The notes under the pieces are model-generated. The model saw only the letters and a program-made list of their open reading frames with translations, did not search any database and had not been told where the DNA came from. From contig NZ_CALPCN010000002.1 of NCBI RefSeq assembly GCF_943193045.1, positions 310,001 to 374,000 on the forward strand: DNA of 64,000 bases. The letters run 5' to 3'. The stretch is from Pumilibacter muris (GTDB lineage Bacteria > Bacillota > Clostridia > Christensenellales > Pumilibacteraceae). The position numbers and the translations under genes were made by a program. Of this stretch, positions 53,741 through 61,933 are shown in pieces (the first letter of the stretch is position 1; each line of letters begins with the position of its first letter).

Positions 53741-55402
53741 TTATTTTAAAATCCCGAATTCTTTGAACTGTCTTTCGGCTTCTTCAAGCAATTCGTCGCC
53801 GCCCCATTGAGTTTTCCACTTGTTGCGGAACGTTGCGTAAGAATCCACTTTGGCGCCCGTAACGTAGCCGTATTCCCAACGGATTTGGTTGGTGTTAAGG
53901 TCTTTAACTTTGGTTGCGTCGAGGTTAAGCGAACTGCCTATTTGAACTTTGGATTTCATTTTCGACGTTATGGAGTTGTGTTCGACAACTTTTTTCGTTA
54001 TGGCGTCAACCCGCTCGGTGCTGCCCTGAATAACGCCGTCTTTGGTTGTTGCAATCCAAGCGCCCCAGTCGTAGGCGCCGGCGCCTTGCGTGGTGTTGCG
54101 GTAGAACTTGTGTTCGTCGGTGTCGGACGTGTTAACGTATTTGTAGTCGCTTCCGTCAATGTCTTTATACTCGCAACCTTTTTCAACGCCAACGCCCCAT
54201 CTTAACGCGTCGTAGCCTACGGGACGAACGTATTCGCCGGTGCTCTCGTCGAAGTACACAAGACAGTCGTCTATAAATTTTACGATAGCGTTCATTTTGT
54301 CTTTGTTGAGCGCCGCGCGCTTCGATACGCAAATAATCTTTCCGACGTAACCTTCCATAGGCATGTAGCCGCCGTCGAAGCCGTCGGCGCAAGGAAGCGC
54401 GTAGGTTTTCCACCAATTAACGGTGTCTTTTCCCTCGTTGTGCATTTGAGTTTCCATTGTGATTGACCCGGGATACCACTCGATTCCTATAAGCCCTTGC
54501 TTGGTTTTGGTTTTATTTTCCCAACTTTGAACGTACCACGACGGGTCTATAAGCCCTTCGTCGCAAATCTGTTTTAAATAGTTTATATATTGCTCGTGCG
54601 AGCCGTCCACTACGGGGAAAGACACCGCGTCCGCTTCGGTAATGTAAGCGCCGTAAGGAAGCTCCGCAACTGTACCCCACATTAAAGGCAACCAGTTTCC
54701 GAGCGTGCCGAGCGACGATTGATTGCCCGCCGAAGTGAACGCGTAGCAATTAGGTTTAGTCGCCTTTATCCAACGCGCAAAGTTTAAAAGGTCTTCGGGC
54801 GTGCGGGGCTGCCATACGCCGCCGTCGGTCGCTTTGTTTCCTGCGGGATAGTTGGCGCCGCCCTCAGTGGTAGCGCGGTATTCTTCCGCCCAATCCTCGC
54901 GGATTTTTAGCGACCATGTGGGAGTGTCGGGAAGAGTCCACACGCCCTTTAATTTTTCGCCGTCGCTCATCATCTGCTTTGCCACCGAATCGCCGTCGGG
55001 GTTATCCGCGTCTTTCATATTCACTATTTTAGACGCGTTAGGCATTTGCGAAAGATACGGCGTCCAATCTTCCAAAAGCACCTTTTGTTCCGCTATTGTC
55101 GCGTATTCGTTCATGTTGTCGAACACCACTATGTCGGGTTTGTCGTTAGACGCGAATTCGGCAACAGCCGTGCCCGAAAGGTTTCCAACAGCCGTAAGCT
55201 TAACGTCGAGATTGTAGTTGTCGCGCACCCATTTGCGGTAGGGGTCGTTGCTGTCGGTAGGCAAATTAACGTAGCCGGAAATAAGCATTTTAACCGAGCT
55301 TACCCCGTCATCCGAATTCAAGCCCTTGTCGCAACCCGTTGCGGCAAAGCAACAAACTATGCCGAGCAAAACTGCCGCGATTTTCGTGATTTTCTTTCTC
55401 AT
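53741..55402 (-). CDS. Extracellular solute-binding lipoprotein of a CUT1 sugar ABC transporter
   Basis: 553 residues. Lipobox Cys24 (AATGC). The mature part is clearly paralogous to 2344-4059, sharing the W-x-x-DNY-LDV start, LEDWTPYLSQMPN, WTLPDTPTWSLKIREDWAEEY and DALRWGVGVE. It captures an oligosaccharide for the two permeases encoded upstream. AAAGGAG precedes the ATG. Confidence 0.92.
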   Translation of the reverse strand: MRKKITKIAAVLLGIVCCFAATGCDKGLNSDDGVSSVKMLISGYVNLPTDSNDPYRKWVRDNYNLDVKLTAVGNLSGTAVAEFASNDKPDIVVFDNMNEYATIAEQKVLLEDWTPYLSQMPNASKIVNMKDADNPDGDSVAKQMMSDGEKLKGVWTLPDTPTWSLKIREDWAEEYRATTEGGANYPAGNKATDGGVWQPRTPEDLLNFARWIKATKPNCYAFTSAGNQSSLGTLGNWLPLMWGTVAELPYGAYITEADAVSFPVVDGSHEQYINYLKQICDEGLIDPSWYVQSWENKTKTKQGLIGIEWYPGSITMETQMHNEGKDTVNWWKTYALPCADGFDGGYMPMEGYVGKIICVSKRAALNKDKMNAIVKFIDDCLVYFDESTGEYVRPVGYDALRWGVGVEKGCEYKDIDGSDYKYVNTSDTDEHKFYRNTTQGAGAYDWGAWIATTKDGVIQGSTERVDAITKKVVEHNSITSKMKSKVQIGSSLNLDATKVKDLNTNQIRWEYGYVTGAKVDSYATFRNKWKTQWGGDELLEEAERQFKEFGILK

Positions 55403-55432
55403 AATATTTTCTCCTTTACTTGATTTTGTTTT

Positions 55433-56320
55433 TTATCCTTTCACAGCGCCTATATAAACGCCCTGCGTAAAGTACTTTTGAAAAAACGGATATATAACGA
55501 GCATGGGCACAACCGATATTACGGTGAGCGCCATTTTCATGGTTATTGAGCTAACCGCCGAACCCTGCCCTATTAAAAAGTCGAGCTTGCCTTGGTCGAG
55601 CCCCGCAGTGTTGTCGAAATTTATTTTAACGTAATATTGCAAAGTCCACAGTTTGGGGTCTTTAATATAAATACTCACGTCGAACCAGTTGTTCCAGTGC
55701 CCCACTATGGTGAACATGCAAATTGCCGAAAGCACTGCCTTAGACATAGGAAGAATTATGTAGAACAATTTTCCCACCGTTGAAACGCCGTCAACCTCCG
55801 CCGCCTCTTCGAGTTCGCGCGGAATCCCCTCCATGAACTGTTTTAATATAAGAACGTTCCACGCCGAGAACAAACCGGGAATCACGAGCGCCCACACGGT
55901 GTCTATAAGTCCCGTAGATTGAATGGTGAGATATGTGGGAATAAGTCCGCCGCTGAACAAAATGGTTAGAAGCATAATTTTAACGAACACGCCTTTGCCC
56001 GGCAAATCTTTGCGCGAAAGCGCGTAAGCCGCCAAAACGTTTACAATAAGCCCCAACACCGTGCCGAGAACGGTGCGCTCGACCGACACCCAAAGCGCGC
56101 GAAGCACCACTCCCGTAGAGCCGAGAATTTTAACATACGCCGCGCCTGTGGGACGCTTGGGGAAATACCATATTGCGCCGCTGCTACTTAGCCACTCTTT
56201 TTCGGTGCAAAACGAAAGAAACACCGTGTATAAAAGCGGATACAGGCAAATAAGCGCGAATATAATTGCAACCGCCGCGCATACGCCTTGATATGCTTTG
56301 TCGCTTTTTCCTTTTATCAT
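55433..56320 (-). CDS. Carbohydrate ABC transporter permease (LplC/YtcP-like)
   Basis: 295 residues, six membrane segments, EAA loop EEAAEVDGVSTVGKLFYIILP and the C-terminal KYFTQGVYIGAVKG. Paralogue of 4093-4974. GGAGG lies five bases before the ATG. A dispersed repeat separates it from the other permease gene. Confidence 0.92.
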   Translation of the reverse strand: MIKGKSDKAYQGVCAAVAIIFALICLYPLLYTVFLSFCTEKEWLSSSGAIWYFPKRPTGAAYVKILGSTGVVLRALWVSVERTVLGTVLGLIVNVLAAYALSRKDLPGKGVFVKIMLLTILFSGGLIPTYLTIQSTGLIDTVWALVIPGLFSAWNVLILKQFMEGIPRELEEAAEVDGVSTVGKLFYIILPMSKAVLSAICMFTIVGHWNNWFDVSIYIKDPKLWTLQYYVKINFDNTAGLDQGKLDFLIGQGSAVSSITMKMALTVISVVPMLVIYPFFQKYFTQGVYIGAVKG

Positions 56321-56377
56321 ATTGCCTCCGTAATTTCGCTTTCTCTAAGTTGTACTCGCGTTATTCGTTCCGTGCTC

Positions 56378-56463
56378 GGGACTGCCGCGCTTCGCTCGCA
56401 ATGGCATTTGCTATTATGTAATTGAGAGGAACGAACACGGTTAGTGACGCGGCAATCTCCGCC
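56378..56463. repeat. Dispersed GGATTGC-type repeat between the two permease genes
   Basis: CGGGACTGCCGCGCTTCGCT and GGTTAGTGACGCGGCAATCT are variants or identical pieces of the units at 10881 and 13921. The element ends at the stop codon of the upstream permease gene, inside the operon. Confidence 0.65.
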
Positions 56464-56465
56464 GC

Positions 56466-57947
56466 TCAGTATAACGAAACGCCCACCCAACGCTTTGAAA
56501 GCGCGTTGCAACCTATAACCATGAGCATGCCTATAAACGATTGAAAGAACGACACCGCCGCGCCCAAGCCGTATTGCAACCGCTGCAATCCTCTCCACAC
56601 AACCCAAGTGTCTATAACCTGCGCGCTCTTCATAATATCGGAGCCGAACAACATAATTTGCTCGTAGCCCGCCCCTTTCAAAAGATTGCCGACCGCCATA
56701 ACTGTGGTGAACACTATTGTGGGGGTTATAGACGGCAACGTTATTTTAAACAGACGTTTCACAGGTCCCGCTCCGTCGATTGCCGCCGCCTCGTGCAAGC
56801 TCGGGTCAACGTTCGTAAGAGCCGCCATATAAAGTATGGTACCCCAGCCGCATTCCTTCCACAAATCGGTTATAAGTAGCAAAGGAATAAAAGTGCCCTC
56901 GTTTGCGAGTATCTGAACGTTTCCGTTCACAACGTTGTTAATAAGTCCGTCGGGGTTCACGAACGCGTAAGCTATTGCGTATACCACCACCCAACTGAAA
57001 AAGTGCGGTATATAAATAATAGTCTGTATTCCCTTACGCACCTTTCTCGCGCCCATGTCGAACAGCATAACAGCCAAAATTATAGGCGGAATAATTGATA
57101 TTACCATTCTTAAAACGCTTATCAAAATTGTGTTGCCTATAATCCGCAACATGTCGGGGTCTACGAAAATGGTTTTAAAATTTTTAAAGCCCACCCATAC
57201 GCTTCCCCATATTCCGTCGGCAATAACGTAATCTTTAAGCGACAAACAGAACGATAAAAGCATAGGGTAAAGATTATACACAACAACAAGCGCCGCCGCA
57301 GGAAGCAAGAACAAATACATCAGCTTGTAGCGCCGCACGTTTTTAACGTTGCGCCCGTTCACTCCGAGCGAGCAACCTCCCGCAACGAGCGATAGCAGAA
57401 CGCAAACCAAATAGGTTGCCGTAAGCGAGAAAGTGCGGTAAAAAGCAGTCTCTTCGCCGTAAATGTTTTGAGCCTTAACGCTTTTTGACGCAATCAGAAC
57501 AACGAACACAACGGCTTGCCACGCAAACGCAGTAAAGTTCGCCGCCGAAAGCGCAATTCTGTCTTTTTCGCCGAGTTTTCCGAAAGCGCATAACACACTC
57601 AAAACAAAACATGCGAGCCAAACAGTCGCCGTTATAAGCACGAGAACTATTGCGGCTACCGAAACCGTAACGCCGAGCGTGCCGAATTCCGAGTGTTGCA
57701 CTTCGTAAACACCGCCGCCCGCAAGAGCTTTCAGCAGCCCGAAAAATCCCATACTTACGCTGAGCGACACAGATTCGTCTCCGAACGTGAATATGGGCGC
57801 CGCAACAAGAAGCAACAATGCCGCGAAAGCGCACACCGCCGCAATTCCTCCGCGCAAGATATTCGGCGAAGAATCGAATTTTTCGCGGAAAGCGCGTTTT
57901 CTCGGCGCAGCGTTTGCCGATAAAGCCAAAACTTTCGAATCCGTCAT
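56466..57947 (-). CDS. Carbohydrate ABC transporter permease (LplB/YteP-like) with an extra N-terminal membrane domain
   Basis: 493 residues. The C-terminal 300 match LplB/YteP (YPMLLSFCLSLKDYVI, IWGSVWVGFKNFKTIF, EAA loop HEAAAIDGAGPVKRLFKITLP). About 195 extra N-terminal residues carry about four hydrophobic segments, as in the paralogue 4987-6453, although the sequences of the two extensions differ much more than the permease parts. AAAGGAGG precedes the ATG. Confidence 0.9.
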   Translation of the reverse strand: MTDSKVLALSANAAPRKRAFREKFDSSPNILRGGIAAVCAFAALLLLVAAPIFTFGDESVSLSVSMGFFGLLKALAGGGVYEVQHSEFGTLGVTVSVAAIVLVLITATVWLACFVLSVLCAFGKLGEKDRIALSAANFTAFAWQAVVFVVLIASKSVKAQNIYGEETAFYRTFSLTATYLVCVLLSLVAGGCSLGVNGRNVKNVRRYKLMYLFLLPAAALVVVYNLYPMLLSFCLSLKDYVIADGIWGSVWVGFKNFKTIFVDPDMLRIIGNTILISVLRMVISIIPPIILAVMLFDMGARKVRKGIQTIIYIPHFFSWVVVYAIAYAFVNPDGLINNVVNGNVQILANEGTFIPLLLITDLWKECGWGTILYMAALTNVDPSLHEAAAIDGAGPVKRLFKITLPSITPTIVFTTVMAVGNLLKGAGYEQIMLFGSDIMKSAQVIDTWVVWRGLQRLQYGLGAAVSFFQSFIGMLMVIGCNALSKRWVGVSLY

Positions 57948-57986
57948 ATTTTAAGGCAACCTCCTTTTTTCAAAACTTTTTAGCTT

Positions 57987-58799
57987 TCAGAGTTTTTCTT
58001 CTCTGTGATTTTTGCGAAACTCGTTAGGCGTTACTCCGAACATTTTTTTAAAATAGTAATGAAAGTTTTTAACGTCCGAAAAACCTATTTCGCGGCTGAT
58101 TTCATAAACCGTTTCTTCGGTTTCCATAAGCATTTTGCAAGCTTGCTCAACTCGGTATCGCAAAAGATATTCCACAACCGACGTGTTTCGCTCCTGTCTG
58201 AAAAGCCTTTGCAAATATCCGCTCGTAAGCCCCACGCTTGCCGCAACGTCTTCGAGCGTCAGCTTTTTGGAAAAATTTTCGTGCATAAACGCCGTAGCCG
58301 CCTGAACGTAGTCGCCTCTGTGATTTCGGTGGCTTCTTTGCTTGGTGCGCGAAATCGCCTCAGCCACCGACGCGAGTATAAGATAAATGTATCCTCTTAT
58401 TCTCCACTCGAAATTTTCCGTCCGCGTCTCGTATTCGTCGTAGCACTTGCGAATATATTTCACCGTTTCGCTGTCGTCGTGAAAGTTCGCGGGGAAACAC
58501 GGCAAAAACGCCGAATAATCTACGTCTATAAACTCCTTTTCGAAAATCACGTTTATAATTTTGAAATCGTTTTCCTCGCAACTCGGGCGTATAAAATGTT
58601 TGCTGTCGTCCGCAATAACGAAAACGTCGCCTTTGCGAAGCTGCATGCTTTCGAAACCTATTTTTTGCATGCCTTTGCCGCTTTCAACATAAACGAGCTC
58701 AACAAAGCTGTGGTTGTGTTCGAGAACCGATTCGTAACCGACGCTGCGATTAACCGCAAACATTCGGTCGGGTTCAAACATTTTCATATTGAACTGCAT
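57987..58799 (-). CDS. AraC-family transcriptional regulator with N-terminal cupin domain
   Basis: 270 residues from the ATG at 58799, chosen for its GGGGAAAG ribosome binding site and its match to the paralogue start; an ATG at 58877 lies deep in the upstream gene. Cupin part with LEHNHSFVELVYVESGKG; C-terminal AraC domain with LTLEDVAASVGLTSGYLQRLFRQ and ISREIGFSDVKNFHYYFKKMF. It overlaps the end of the rhamnosidase gene by 26 bases. It likely controls locus A from a sugar signal. Confidence 0.9.
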   Translation of the reverse strand: MQFNMKMFEPDRMFAVNRSVGYESVLEHNHSFVELVYVESGKGMQKIGFESMQLRKGDVFVIADDSKHFIRPSCEENDFKIINVIFEKEFIDVDYSAFLPCFPANFHDDSETVKYIRKCYDEYETRTENFEWRIRGYIYLILASVAEAISRTKQRSHRNHRGDYVQAATAFMHENFSKKLTLEDVAASVGLTSGYLQRLFRQERNTSVVEYLLRYRVEQACKMLMETEETVYEISREIGFSDVKNFHYYFKKMFGVTPNEFRKNHREEKL

Positions 58800-60804
58800 A
58801 TTCTTTCCCCGCAGGCACAGTCGCCACCGTAAGTTCCCGCCCCGCTTCCACGCGGTAACGCTTTCCGTTCCACACAAGCGTTCCGCTTATCGCAGTGCTA
58901 AAAACCTTTATTCTTCCGTTTTCTACCTCAAGCGTAATTTCGCCGTCGCCGAACGGCACCGTATAGTTAAGCCGTTCAAGCCCCGCAAGCTTCGGTTCCA
59001 TAACAAACGAGTTGCCGCAGTCGGCGGGCTCCAATCCCGCAACGTATTTTCCGAGCAAATACAACGGACTCGCGCCCCAAGTGTGGCACAAGCTTTTGCC
59101 GTAACGCCGCCCGTACATTGCGTATTTTTCGGCGCCCTTTTGACGTTTGTCGTAAGTTTCCCAAAACGTTGTTGCGCCCTCGCCGAGCATTCCGCCCCAG
59201 TAATCGCGTATTTCGTCGAGCACATATTCCGTTTCGCCCGTTTTCATTAAAGCCGCAAGTTCGTAAAAGCGCATATAAGGAGTTGTAATCGCCTGCACGG
59301 AATCGGATTTAAGCACCATTTCGGCAATTCGTTTTTGGCGCTCGGGCGGGCACAAATCGTATATAATTGCGAAAATGTTCGCGTAGCGGAAAACTTTTCC
59401 GTCGGGCACTCCGTTCTTAAACGAATGAATATACGCGCCTTTTTCCTCGTCCCAAAATTTTTCGAGTTTTGCCGCAACGTCCGCACGAAGCTTTTCATAT
59501 CTTTCCGCCTCTTCGGTTCTGTCGAACGAGCGCAAAAGTTCGGCAAGCATTCCGAGCGATATGCAATACAGCATGTTTTCGAAACTTACTTCGCCCGTGT
59601 TATCGAGGTTATCCGCCCAGTCTATAAACACCCAATCGCCCTCGAGCCCTTTCATTAGCCCGTTTTCGTCGGTGCGCGCTATGCAGTATTCGAGAGCGCT
59701 TACCGCTTTCGAAATATTACGGCTTGTAAATTCGCGGTCGCCCGTATAACGGTAATAGTCGCAAAAACCCATAATCCAATAAAAGGTATAGTCCATTATG
59801 TGGTTTAGGTGCAAATCGAACGGCTCGCGTCCGAACAACCCGAGCATAGTGCGCCGCACGGCGTCTTTATCGAAAAAGCAATAGTAGTTCATAAGATAGC
59901 CTTGATAAGCGTCGCCCGACCAAACCCAACGGTCGCGCTTTATACCGTCTATTATAAACTCCCTATTAGTGAGCGAAAGCGTGTATTGCGAAACGTCGAA
60001 AATTTCGTTTAAAAGCGAATCGCTCGAATCGAATTTTGCCGAGCGCGGCTGCGGCAAATATTCGTGCACGGCTTGCAAAGAGCTAAAATCCGCGCCTTTA
60101 ACCGCAAGAAACCTAAACGCTTGACAGTTGTCCGTTTCGTCTACGTCGCCCGTTGCGGTAAGTTCGGCGGTAAGCTCGCAACAGTCAAAGTCGCAAGCCT
60201 CCTCTTCGGATTCGCCGTAATATATTCGCGCCGTTTTTCCCTTTTTTGCGCCGCATAACCTTACCCGCGCAAAAAGCTCGCGCCCGAAATCGTATACTAC
60301 CGTATTTCCCTTTTTAATGAGGCGAACGGGTTCGCAAACCGTTTCTGCGAGTTTCACGTTGTTAGGCGTCGAATCGCCGTGCACAAGCGCGTCGTTGAAA
60401 GCGGCGGAAACATAGTTGTGGTCGTTGCAGGTTACAAGCCAACTTCCGTCGGTTGAAAAAACGTTGCCGTCGGCTTTAACGGCGGGAAGTCCTTTTTCGG
60501 CGGCGACGCTTATAACAACTTCGTGCTCGCCCGCCGTAAGTTCGTATTCGCCGTGAGCGCCGTACACATACGCGCCGTCTACGGTAACGTTAAAAACGCC
60601 TTCGGCGCAAACGCGAAGAGTTTCGGGCTCGGTAAGTTTTGCCCGTTTTAAGAACTTGACGTTGCGCCAACAAGAATATTGCTTCCAAAACGGCGGAATA
60701 GGCACGTCGCGCTCATATCGGCGCAACATAAAACGCGCCGACAGTTCTATTTCGAAATCGTCGGGGTACCATATCCATTTTCCTTCCGCTATGTCTTTTG
60801 CCAT
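58774..60804 (-). CDS. GH78-type alpha-L-rhamnosidase family protein
   Basis: 676 residues, cytoplasmic, paralogous to 7301-9367 along its whole length (IWYPDDFE, PFWKQYSCWRNVKF, DGIKRDRWVWSGD, LNHIMDYTFYW, GEGATTFWETYDKRQKGAEKYAMYGR). It would remove terminal rhamnose or a related sugar from imported oligosaccharides. As in its paralogue, the GH78 signature lacks the Glu that usually follows RD. It is the first gene of locus A, with CAGGGAG before the ATG and a promoter at 60838-60866. Confidence 0.8.
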   Translation of the reverse strand: MAKDIAEGKWIWYPDDFEIELSARFMLRRYERDVPIPPFWKQYSCWRNVKFLKRAKLTEPETLRVCAEGVFNVTVDGAYVYGAHGEYELTAGEHEVVISVAAEKGLPAVKADGNVFSTDGSWLVTCNDHNYVSAAFNDALVHGDSTPNNVKLAETVCEPVRLIKKGNTVVYDFGRELFARVRLCGAKKGKTARIYYGESEEEACDFDCCELTAELTATGDVDETDNCQAFRFLAVKGADFSSLQAVHEYLPQPRSAKFDSSDSLLNEIFDVSQYTLSLTNREFIIDGIKRDRWVWSGDAYQGYLMNYYCFFDKDAVRRTMLGLFGREPFDLHLNHIMDYTFYWIMGFCDYYRYTGDREFTSRNISKAVSALEYCIARTDENGLMKGLEGDWVFIDWADNLDNTGEVSFENMLYCISLGMLAELLRSFDRTEEAERYEKLRADVAAKLEKFWDEEKGAYIHSFKNGVPDGKVFRYANIFAIIYDLCPPERQKRIAEMVLKSDSVQAITTPYMRFYELAALMKTGETEYVLDEIRDYWGGMLGEGATTFWETYDKRQKGAEKYAMYGRRYGKSLCHTWGASPLYLLGKYVAGLEPADCGNSFVMEPKLAGLERLNYTVPFGDGEITLEVENGRIKVFSTAISGTLVWNGKRYRVEAGRELTVATVPAGKEYAVQYENV

Positions 60805-60831
60805 GCAATTAAACGCTCCCTGTTAACTTAC

Positions 60832-60866
60832 ATGATAATCGTATCATAAAACTTCAAATTTTTCAA
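60832..60866 (-). promoter_or_regulatory. Promoter of glycan locus A with a palindrome over the -10 box
   Basis: Minus strand TTGAAA (60866-60861), 17-base spacer, TACGAT (60843-60838). ATGATA-ATCG-TATCAT (60832-60847) covers the -10 box and is a candidate operator. Confidence 0.65.
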
Positions 60867-61137
60867 TAGTAAAAATCGGCACACTATAATTACACCATAC
60901 ACACAGTGCGTTATATTAGTATAAAGCGGTGATTTTACCGTATTTTTGCCACTATTTCGCCCTATTTATGCACTTATTCGCTATTTTTGAGCGCGTTTAA
61001 TCTTATAAAAATAGTAAATATGTATACTTTTGCGAGTATGCGCCCAAAAAATACTACCGAATACAAATACAAAAACAAGCCGCAATCGGGCAAAATCCGC
61101 CTAATTTAAGTTGTGCGGACGCAGGGACGCAGAACGC

Positions 61138-61166
61138 TTGACTTTTAAAATTTTATACGCTATAAT
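61138..61166 (+). promoter_or_regulatory. Sigma-A promoter of the RAYT-like gene, probably giving a leaderless transcript
   Basis: TTGACT (61138-61143), 17-base spacer, TATAAT (61161-61166). The ATG of the gene is at 61175, only eight bases after the -10 box, and no ribosome binding site fits between. Confidence 0.72.
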
Positions 61167-61174
61167 ACCGCTGT

Positions 61175-61930
61175 ATGGCAAGAAAAGCGAGAGAAAAAAG
61201 CGAAAGCGGAATGTATCACGTTGTGCTTAAAGGCAACGACAAGCTTTTGTTTGCCGAAGACGACGACTACCGTTATTTTTTATCGCTGTTATCGAAAACG
61301 GCGGAACGCGACTATCTTGAAACTTACGCATACTGTCTGTTTTCGGAAATCGCCCACCTTGTGTTAAAAGAGGGATTGCGTCCGCTCGGCGATTCGCTTA
61401 AAACCCTCGTGTCGGCTTACGCGGTTCGATGCAACGAAAAATACGCGCGCAGCGGAAAGCTGTTTTACGACCGCTATATATCCGAACCCATAGAGTCGGA
61501 CGCCGACCTTATAGACGCCGTGCGATTTATCCACCGCTTTCCCCTCTCGGAAAACGAAACCGTTTTATACCCTTATTCCACCTACGGAAATTACATAACC
61601 AAAAAGGGCATACGAAGCGACGCTTTAATGTTGCTGTTCGACGACAGTGTTATGCGTTTTAAAGAAGAAATGGAGAGCGAGCCCGAAAGACAATTTGCCA
61701 CAGGCAAAAAAAAGAAAACTCTTTCCGACGAGCAAGCGATTGCGCTCGTTCGCAGAATTACGAATTTTATGACGCCCGAAGAGGCAGAACGCATAACCCT
61801 ACCGATGCTCGGAGAAATAGCGCACAAGCTGTGTTGCGAGGGCGCGAGCATACGTCAGCTTTCCCGCATTCTCACCGTTAGCAAAAGCGCGGTAGAAAAA
61901 GCTTTGAAAGTGTATTTGGAGCAAGAGTAG
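61175..61930 (+). CDS. REP-associated tyrosine transposase-like protein with lost catalytic residues
   Basis: 251 residues. The start MARKAREKSESGMYHVVLKG, YAYCLFSEIAHLVLKEG and the RFIHRFPL region follow the Clostridia branch of RAYT/IS200-like proteins. In active members the metal-binding motif reads NHVH and the nucleophile is the Tyr of YIHxNP. Here the first reads EIAH (residues 58-61; first His lost) and the Tyr is Phe118. The C-terminal 60 residues form a helix-turn-helix (IRQLSRILTVSKSAVEKALK). It is probably a domesticated DNA-binding protein rather than a transposase (inference). The radical SAM gene follows after three bases. Confidence 0.8.
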   Translation: MARKAREKSESGMYHVVLKGNDKLLFAEDDDYRYFLSLLSKTAERDYLETYAYCLFSEIAHLVLKEGLRPLGDSLKTLVSAYAVRCNEKYARSGKLFYDRYISEPIESDADLIDAVRFIHRFPLSENETVLYPYSTYGNYITKKGIRSDALMLLFDDSVMRFKEEMESEPERQFATGKKKKTLSDEQAIALVRRITNFMTPEEAERITLPMLGEIAHKLCCEGASIRQLSRILTVSKSAVEKALKVYLEQE

Positions 61931-61933
61931 TTT

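Larger units (their letters stand above)
60805..61174. other. Divergent promoter region
   Basis: 370 bases without a gene, AT-rich. It holds the locus A promoter and operator-like palindrome (60832-60866, minus strand) and the promoter of the RAYT-like gene (61138-61166, plus strand). Confidence 0.7.

Noticed and set aside
61175-61930. Active IS200/IS605-type insertion sequence
   Set aside because: Catalytic His and Tyr are lost and no flanking subterminal hairpins or TnpB gene are seen.
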